Source: Chloroflexota bacterium (GTDB taxonomy: Bacteria > Chloroflexota > Anaerolineae > Anaerolineales > Villigracilaceae). From it: DNA of 64,000 nt. The stretch spans positions 1 to 64,000 of the forward strand of contig JACAEM010000004.1 of the NCBI GenBank assembly GCA_013388855.1, read 5' to 3'. Made by a program: the position numbers and the translations under genes. The notes beneath the pieces were generated by a model. That model was not told where the DNA came from. It saw nothing but the letters and a program-made list of their open reading frames with translations, and made no database searches. Shown piece by piece: positions 58,902 through 64,000 of this stretch (position 1 is its first letter; every line of letters starts with the position of its first letter).

Positions 58902-60515
58902 ATGACTCCTATTCCCCTCGTTGTAGAAAATCTATCCTTTCGTTACCGTGACCGGCAGGGTGCGGCGATTCACGATATAAACTTTGAGGCCAGAGCCGGT
59001 GAGATTCTGCTCATTGCAGGTGCCAGTGGCTGTGGTAAAACAACTCTCATCCGTTCGATCAACGGCTTGATCCCCCGCTCCTACAAAGGAGAAATGAGCG
59101 GGCATGTGCTTGTCTTTGGCGAGGAGACCACCTCCTGGAAACTGTCTCAAATTTCACAGAAAATCGGAACAGTTTTGCAAGACCCGGAACGCCAGATCTT
59201 GGGCACAAAGGTATTGAACGAGGTGGCATTCGGGCTCGAAAATCTCACTGTGCCGCGTGAAGAGATCCTCCACCGTGTGGATGAAGCGCTGGCATTCTTG
59301 AAAATTTCCCATTTGCGCGAACGCGAAACATTTACCTTATCCGGCGGGGAGAAGCAAAAAGTGGCGCTGGCAGGCGTGCTTGCCATGCGCCCATCCATTT
59401 TGTTGCTTGATGAGCCGCTGGCGAGCCTTGACCCGGCTTCCGCGCAGGATACACTGGATACGGTTCGATTCCTCGCGGACCAGGGAATGACCGTGTTGAT
59501 GGTGGAGCATCGCGTCGAGGATGTTTTGCGTATCAAGCCTGAACGCGTCATGTTCATGAGCGAGGGCGAAGTCCGTTACCTGGGGGATTTGGCGGGGCTA
59601 TCTCAAGTGGTGAACTATCGTGAAGTGAAACTCCCGGCGGAGGATATTGTCGAACGCGCAAAACGGGATCCGGCCCCAGAAGAGATCTCGATCCTTCCGG
59701 GCGCGGCAGGAAGAGGGGAGAAGGAAGCGCTGGTCAAGTTCGAGAATGTCGCATTTGGGTACGACGCCGATATCGAAGTCCTGCACGGTATTAATCTCGA
59801 GATCAGGCGCGGCGATGTGATCGCAGTGTTGGGTCCCAACGGTGCTGGCAAAACGACTTTCGTCAAACACGCGATCGGTCTACTCAAACCGAAAGCGGGC
59901 CGCGTGCTGGTGAACGGACGCGATACGAAGGAATCTAGTGTTGCGCAAATTGCCAGTACGCTGGGGTATGTGTTTCAAAGCCCGAGCCACATGTTGTTTG
60001 CTCCGACGGTAAGTGAAGAATTGGCATTCGGCCCCAGGAATTTGAAACACTCCAAAGAACAGATTGAATCGGAGGTGAAAGAGGCACTGAGAATTGTGAA
60101 CCTTTCTGATAAAGAACAGGACCCGCCGCTGGCGTTGTCGTTCGGCCAGCAGAAGCGCGTGAGCATTGCGGCGATCCTTGCGATGCAGTCGCGCATCCTT
60201 GTCATGGATGAGCCGACCGCTGGGCAGGATTATCAAAATTATATGAACTTCATGAATTCCATTTTGCAAATGCCGGCATTCGAAGCCATCCTGTTCATCA
60301 CACATGACGTTGACCTGGCGGTCATTTATGCGAATCGTGTGTTGATGATCAACGATGGGAGGCTCGTCGCTGATGGAAAACCGCAGGATGTGCTCCGCGA
60401 CTTCAACCGACTCAAAGCCAACCGTCTCGTGCCCACCTCATTGCTGTCTCTGAATCTGGAGCGACTTCCTGCAACAGGCCGGTTTATGCGGGCTGAGGCG
60501 TTGGCGCACGTTTGA
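58902..60515 (+). CDS. ECF transporter ATPase, two fused ABC domains
   Basis: A 537-residue protein with two complete ABC ATPase domains. The first (about 5-235) has Walker A GASGCGKTT and signature LSGGEKQKVALAG. The second (about 280-505) has GPNGAGKTT and a signature read as LSFGQQKRVSIAA, with F in place of the first G. Fused EcfA-EcfA' subunits energise vitamin uptake through EcfT. It is first in an operon with S and T components. Confidence 0.93.
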   Translation: MTPIPLVVENLSFRYRDRQGAAIHDINFEARAGEILLIAGASGCGKTTLIRSINGLIPRSYKGEMSGHVLVFGEETTSWKLSQISQKIGTVLQDPERQILGTKVLNEVAFGLENLTVPREEILHRVDEALAFLKISHLRERETFTLSGGEKQKVALAGVLAMRPSILLLDEPLASLDPASAQDTLDTVRFLADQGMTVLMVEHRVEDVLRIKPERVMFMSEGEVRYLGDLAGLSQVVNYREVKLPAEDIVERAKRDPAPEEISILPGAAGRGEKEALVKFENVAFGYDADIEVLHGINLEIRRGDVIAVLGPNGAGKTTFVKHAIGLLKPKAGRVLVNGRDTKESSVAQIASTLGYVFQSPSHMLFAPTVSEELAFGPRNLKHSKEQIESEVKEALRIVNLSDKEQDPPLALSFGQQKRVSIAAILAMQSRILVMDEPTAGQDYQNYMNFMNSILQMPAFEAILFITHDVDLAVIYANRVLMINDGRLVADGKPQDVLRDFNRLKANRLVPTSLLSLNLERLPATGRFMRAEALAHV

Positions 60516-60536
60516 CTTTCAAAAAGGAGAAGCAGA

Positions 60537-61469
60537 ATGAACAAGAGTCTATTGTCTATGCTTGTCACACTGGTCGTTATATTTGCGATCGTGGCGATTG
60601 GCATCTATTTTATCGACCCGAACCTGGAGTTTCCGGTTGACCGCGCCACCGTCCCCATGCGCATGTTGTTTGTCGGGATCGGTCTGGTCATCGCTTTTGC
60701 CGTGTATTTCTTCACGAGGGAAAATTCTGCCTGGGAAGTGGGTACCCGCCAGGTGGTGTGGATGGCAATTGGAGCGGCGTTGTATGCGGTATTTTCCTGG
60801 TTGTTCAATGGCACGGTCTTTGTGGTACCTTCCTTGAGCCAGGTCTCCCTGCGCCCCGCCATCGCAATCCCGATGTTCTTTGGGTACGCCTTTGGTCCGG
60901 TGGTCGGTTTCTTCACCGGCGCCGTGGGAAACATGTTCGGTGACGCGCTCACCGGTTTCAGTCTTTCTCCGCAGTGGAGCATTGGCAACGGTCTTGTCGG
61001 CTTTATTGCCGGTCTGCCGTTCCTGTTCTCCGATAAAAAGAAAAGCATGGACACCGTGTTGTGGGTGAGCGGCGCACTGGCGGTGTTGACGGCATTGTTG
61101 TTCTTCATGAACCGCGACCAGGCAAATATGTTGTTCTTCGATCCCGCCAACAACATCTTTGGCGACGCGACGATCTCTGTCTTCGCCGGCATCTCCATCA
61201 TCATCGGCTTTGTACTCGTACTGGTGGTGCGTTATGCCTTTGGGTCGAATGAGAATGTCGCTGCGGCGGTGACATGGGGCATGCTTGGCAATATCCTGGG
61301 GCTTGGCTTTGCCGCCATTTCCGACATCTGGATCAATGGCTTCAGCTTCGCCGCCGCCATGGTTGGTGAATTCCTACCTGCGGCTGGACCGAATCTGATC
61401 TTTGCCGCGATTCTCGTGCCGTTGCTCGTCGGCGCGTATGCTTCGGTGCAGAGACAATCCGGTCGGTAA
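60537..61469 (+). CDS. ECF transporter substrate-binding membrane component (S)
   Basis: A 310-residue protein with about eight or nine helices. The core (about 75-190) has the S-component look: GAALYAVFSWLF, LRPAIAIPMFFGYAFGPVVG and FTGAVGNMFGDALTGF. Two extra helices at the N-terminus and a longer C-terminal half make it larger than the usual 180-200 residues. The vitamin or metal substrate is not indicated; no riboswitch was seen. AAAGGAG precedes the ATG. Confidence 0.86.
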   Translation: MNKSLLSMLVTLVVIFAIVAIGIYFIDPNLEFPVDRATVPMRMLFVGIGLVIAFAVYFFTRENSAWEVGTRQVVWMAIGAALYAVFSWLFNGTVFVVPSLSQVSLRPAIAIPMFFGYAFGPVVGFFTGAVGNMFGDALTGFSLSPQWSIGNGLVGFIAGLPFLFSDKKKSMDTVLWVSGALAVLTALLFFMNRDQANMLFFDPANNIFGDATISVFAGISIIIGFVLVLVVRYAFGSNENVAAAVTWGMLGNILGLGFAAISDIWINGFSFAAAMVGEFLPAAGPNLIFAAILVPLLVGAYASVQRQSGR

Positions 61470-61480
61470 ACAAATAATCC

Positions 61481-61515
61481 CCTCCTCACCTCTCAATGTG
61501 AGAGAGGTGAGGAGG
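61481..61515 (+). repeat. Hairpin between S-component and EcfT genes
   Basis: CCTCCTCACCTCTC (61481-61494) and GAGAGGTGAGGAGG (61502-61515) form a perfect 14-base-pair stem with a 7-base loop. The EcfT ribosome site AAAAGGA starts right after it. It may modulate EcfT translation or protect mRNA ends, or be a dispersed element. Confidence 0.7.
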
Positions 61516-61527
61516 AAAAGGATACTC

Positions 61528-62400
61528 ATGTTAGTTGCCTGGCGGTATCGTAAACGCAGATCCATCATCCAATGGTTTGACCCGCGTGCCTGGTTAACCT
61601 TTTATGCCTGCTTTCTCTTCAGTACGCTTGCCTTTTGGGATGTGCGCTTCCTTTTATTTTTCGTTGTCATTACTTTTTTCGTTTTGATAAACTCTGGCGT
61701 GAAATGGAGGGAGATTCGCCGCGCCTTTCTATTTATCGTCGGATTCGTCCTTTTTTTTGCTTTCCTCACCTTCCTGACCGGACGAGGTGGAACAGAGGTA
61801 TATGAGGAGGAGCATCTCCTGCGTGAACTCAAAGCTTCCTTCTCGATCTTTGGATGGACGCCAACCCTAAAGATCACCGTCGAACGCATCTTCTTTGCCG
61901 TGAGCCAGTTTGCGCGCATATCCAGCATTGCGATCATGACGGTCCTTCTTCCGTATTCGCTGGACCCTAGTCTGTATGGCGTGATTTTTCGAGGGCTGGG
62001 CCTCCCTGATAAGTTCGCTTATGCCATGGATTTGACCATGCGCTTCATCCCGACCTTTGCCCGCGACTTCCAACTGACCGTGGATGCCCAGCGTGCGCGT
62101 GGTTATGAGCTGGAAAAACTGAGCGGTGGCGTCGTGGAGCAGGTTCGCAAGATGGGACCAATCTTTGTGCCGGTCACCATTCATGCGATCATCGGGAGCG
62201 AAGACATCATCGACGCGATGGATTTGCGCGCCTTTGGCGTCGGTCCACGCACGTGGATCGATGTGATCGAACGCCGCACGCGAGACCGTATCCTGATCTG
62301 GTTCGGTGTCGCGATATTGGTTGTTTCGTTGGTATTGGGTCTTTTGGGGTATGGAGAATTTTGGGTCCCCGAAGCATTAATCCGCCTGGCTGGCGGATAA
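61528..62400 (+). CDS. ecfT: ECF transporter transmembrane component EcfT
   Basis: A 290-residue protein with about five or six helices. The two coupling helices carry QRARGYELEK near residue 192 and AMDLRAFGVG near residue 235; the Ala-Arg-Gly type motifs contact the ATPases. With the fused ATPase and S gene it completes a dedicated (group I) ECF transporter. The start at 61528 is chosen for the AAAAGGA site; a longer frame begins in the S gene. Confidence 0.9.
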   Translation: MLVAWRYRKRRSIIQWFDPRAWLTFYACFLFSTLAFWDVRFLLFFVVITFFVLINSGVKWREIRRAFLFIVGFVLFFAFLTFLTGRGGTEVYEEEHLLRELKASFSIFGWTPTLKITVERIFFAVSQFARISSIAIMTVLLPYSLDPSLYGVIFRGLGLPDKFAYAMDLTMRFIPTFARDFQLTVDAQRARGYELEKLSGGVVEQVRKMGPIFVPVTIHAIIGSEDIIDAMDLRAFGVGPRTWIDVIERRTRDRILIWFGVAILVVSLVLGLLGYGEFWVPEALIRLAGG

Positions 62401-62403
62401 GAG

Positions 62404-62430
62404 ACGGCGCACTTTCAAGTGCGCCGTTTT
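62404..62430. terminator. Bidirectional terminator after EcfT
   Basis: ACGGCGCACTT (62404-62414) and AAGTGCGCCGT (62417-62427) form a tight hairpin followed by TTTT on the plus strand. It also ends the convergent DUF1684 gene. Confidence 0.88.
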
Positions 62431-62433
62431 ATT

Positions 62434-63258
62434 TTAGTGATGTCCGGGGAAGATCTCTCCTGCTTCGATGGGGATTTTCAAGTGGTTTTCCTGCGGCGGG
62501 AAAGTGCAGGTGGCATAATCGGTAAAGGCACAGGGTGGACTGTATGCCTTGTTGAAGTCCACGAAGACTTTCCCATTTTCGTGCGCATCGGTGTAATGAT
62601 AACGCCCGGATGGATAGGTCGGTTTGCCGTTGGTCAAGTCCATGAACTGGATGAAAAGGCGATGATCGGGCAGTTCCTCGACCATCAACTCGTGTTTTTG
62701 TCCGTTCAATTCAAAAGTGACAAAGCCTTGCATGGGCTCGTCAAGGATGGCGCCAAGAATGTCGGGCATTTTGACGATTTTTGGGGTGTCATAGCGGGTG
62801 TAGGTGGCAGGGACGCGAAACTCCTCTTTAACGGGATACCACTGCCTGGGTGGAAAGAGGCGGCGCTCTTCGCGCAGATTATCCCACAGGCGAATGCCCA
62901 CGCCTCTCGAACGGCGCACAACCACCATCCGCATATTGTCGAAGGTGATGAAGCTGGGTACATCCTCCTGATCTGCGTCGAGCAGCGCGGATTTGGTCTC
63001 CACGCCGTTGACCTCAATGGGCAGGTCGGAATCAACATTCAAAGTGACGTTGTTGCCGTCAAATTCGAGGACGCCGATTTTTGCAGGGGCGCGGGCAGGT
63101 AACAGGATGTCGCTATCGGGATCGGACCCAACGGTATTGACGCCTCTACGAAGCCAGAACAAGCCTGCCAAGGCAAGCCAACCGTTCTCGCGGCGCAGGT
63201 TGTTCTCCACCTCCTGCCGCCATTTTTCGATGCCGTTGATGTATTCTTCGTTTGCCAT
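62434..63258 (-). CDS. DUF1684 protein, copy 1
   Basis: A 274-residue protein matching DUF1684: WRQEVENNLRRENGWLALAGLFWL at the start, RLWDNLREERR in the middle, and the hallmark FNKAYSPPCAFTDYATCTFPP near the C-terminus. There is no signal peptide. The biochemical role of the family is unknown. Its ATG follows TATAAT by 6 bases without a ribosome site. A paralogue lies just upstream on the same strand. Confidence 0.88.
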   Translation of the reverse strand: MANEEYINGIEKWRQEVENNLRRENGWLALAGLFWLRRGVNTVGSDPDSDILLPARAPAKIGVLEFDGNNVTLNVDSDLPIEVNGVETKSALLDADQEDVPSFITFDNMRMVVVRRSRGVGIRLWDNLREERRLFPPRQWYPVKEEFRVPATYTRYDTPKIVKMPDILGAILDEPMQGFVTFELNGQKHELMVEELPDHRLFIQFMDLTNGKPTYPSGRYHYTDAHENGKVFVDFNKAYSPPCAFTDYATCTFPPQENHLKIPIEAGEIFPGHH

Positions 63259-63264
63259 GCTGTG

Positions 63265-63270
63265 ATTATA
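63265..63270 (-). promoter_or_regulatory. -10 element TATAAT for leaderless DUF1684 gene
   Basis: On the minus strand TATAAT (63270-63265) is 6 bases before the ATG at 63258, in the 52-base gap between the two DUF1684 genes. It suggests separate transcription of copy 1. Confidence 0.5.
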
Positions 63271-63310
63271 TCCGTGCGGTTGTATTGTGTGCTTACAGTT
63301 TTGTTACGGC

Positions 63311-64000
63311 TTACCCCCGATAGATTTCTCCCGCCTCCACGCGGAATGGCAATGTGTTTTGCGGCGGCGCAAAAAGACAGGTGGCGTACGGCGTGAAAGC
63401 GCACGGCGGGCTGTAGGCGTAATTAAAATCCACGGATAATTTTCCATCTTCGCCGATCGGCTCAGTGTAGTAATACCGGCTGGGCGGATAGGTCTCTTTA
63501 TTGCTAGTCTCGTCGCGGAACTTGATGAAGAGTTTACGATCTTTGGTCAGGCTTCCATCGAGTTTGTAGGTCTTGCCTTCGAACTTGAAAGCAACGTATC
63601 CATCGATGCGGTCTTCGACCATACCGCCGAACATGTCCGGGAATTCGTTGAATCTGGGTTCGGGATATGGCGTATAACGAGCCGCCATGCGAAATTTTTT
63701 GTTAATGGGAAACCACTTGAGCGGAGGCTGGGAATGCCGCTCCTCCCGCTGATTGTCCCAGACGCGAACGGCGAAACGTCCTGCATGTTCGTGCAGGACC
63801 ATGCGGATATTGTTCCACGTAATAAAACTGGGGTTCGCGTCCTTGCTGGACCGGAGGGCGGTCTTCTGCACCAATCTGCCATTGACCTCCACCCGGACTC
63901 CCTCTGCCACCTGGAAACTGGCGCTCCTGTTCTTCCACTCGATGATGCCCAGAAACGTTGGCGCCCGTTCCGGCAGGAGGATCTCGCACATCGGGTTCGA
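63311..64000 (-). CDS. DUF1684 protein, copy 2 (partial, N-terminus off window)
   Basis: The C-terminal 229 residues of a second DUF1684 protein. SNPMCEILLPERAP at the window edge aligns with SDPDSDILLPARAP of copy 1, so about 45 N-terminal residues lie beyond 64000. RVWDNQREER and FNYAYSPPCAFTPYATCLFAPP are conserved. The gene is a tandem paralogue of copy 1. Its start and promoter are not visible. Confidence 0.86.
   Translation of the reverse strand, partial: SNPMCEILLPERAPTFLGIIEWKNRSASFQVAEGVRVEVNGRLVQKTALRSSKDANPSFITWNNIRMVLHEHAGRFAVRVWDNQREERHSQPPLKWFPINKKFRMAARYTPYPEPRFNEFPDMFGGMVEDRIDGYVAFKFEGKTYKLDGSLTKDRKLFIKFRDETSNKETYPPSRYYYTEPIGEDGKLSVDFNYAYSPPCAFTPYATCLFAPPQNTLPFRVEAGEIYRG

Overview
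The window looks like a chromosomal segment of a Chloroflexota bacterium, most likely Anaerolineae. This is inferred from gene content and protein style: many lipoproteins with Thr/Pro-rich linkers behind an LxAC-type lipobox, a cupredoxin-NirK fusion, C+ (zinc-ribbon) forms of S14, S4 and L36, and many promoters that sit directly against the start codon. No rRNA, tRNA, CRISPR array or insertion sequence was seen.

Layout. Positions 1-17229 hold one long, nearly unbroken translation block on the plus strand: the end of tuf, S10-spc-alpha ribosomal genes, secY-adk-map, rpmJ-rpsM-rpsK-rpsD-rpoA-rplQ, then truA-rplM-rpsI. infA is absent from its usual slot between map and rpmJ, and a new promoter lies there. 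From 17315 to 20270 come a MazG-type hydrolase and two divergent lipoprotein genes. From 20271 to 22768 (minus) lies a denitrification unit: a cupredoxin-NirK nitrite reductase, a DUF1858 protein and a Crp/Fnr regulator, with an exact TTGCG-N4-CGCAA site at -41.5. From 22843 to 27921 (plus) lies a copper-handling operon with a consensus promoter and a CsoR operator: csoR, a cupredoxin lipoprotein, copZ, copA, a TauE/SafE-cupredoxin fusion and a second HMA protein.

Positions 28019-36590 carry DUF2203, rarD, an SDR, a large PAS histidine kinase, an internally deleted kinase pseudogene, two tandem UbiA prenyltransferases and a small two-gene unit. Positions 36653-46018 combine a methyl-folate methyltransferase, a peptide-type ABC importer without ATPases, and genes for the SAM/methyl cycle (mtnA, a PfkB adenosine-kinase-like enzyme, ahcY). 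Positions 46109-50097 hold a STAND regulator divergent from two related lipoproteins, one with two cupredoxin-like domains. Positions 50148-55528 (minus) include a CoA-transferase operon, a GT-C-like membrane protein and an orphan nuclease-like protein. Then come a Tam-like methyltransferase, an aldehyde dehydrogenase with a lysine-rich tail, a thioredoxin-fold lipoprotein with an in-frame TGA, a complete ECF transporter (A-A fused, S, T) and two tandem DUF1684 genes, the last cut by the window edge.

The strongest unusual signal is the thioredoxin-fold lipoprotein at 58231-58773. Its TGA codon lies exactly where the first Cys of the CxxC motif belongs (U-G-T-C), and a SECIS-like hairpin follows, so it is a probable selenoprotein. 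Copper is a recurring theme at the cell surface: NirK, CsoR/CopA/CopZ, four cupredoxin-bearing proteins, and a thioredoxin that could service such sites. Dispersed palindromic repeats occur between genes, and one has entered the mtnA reading frame.
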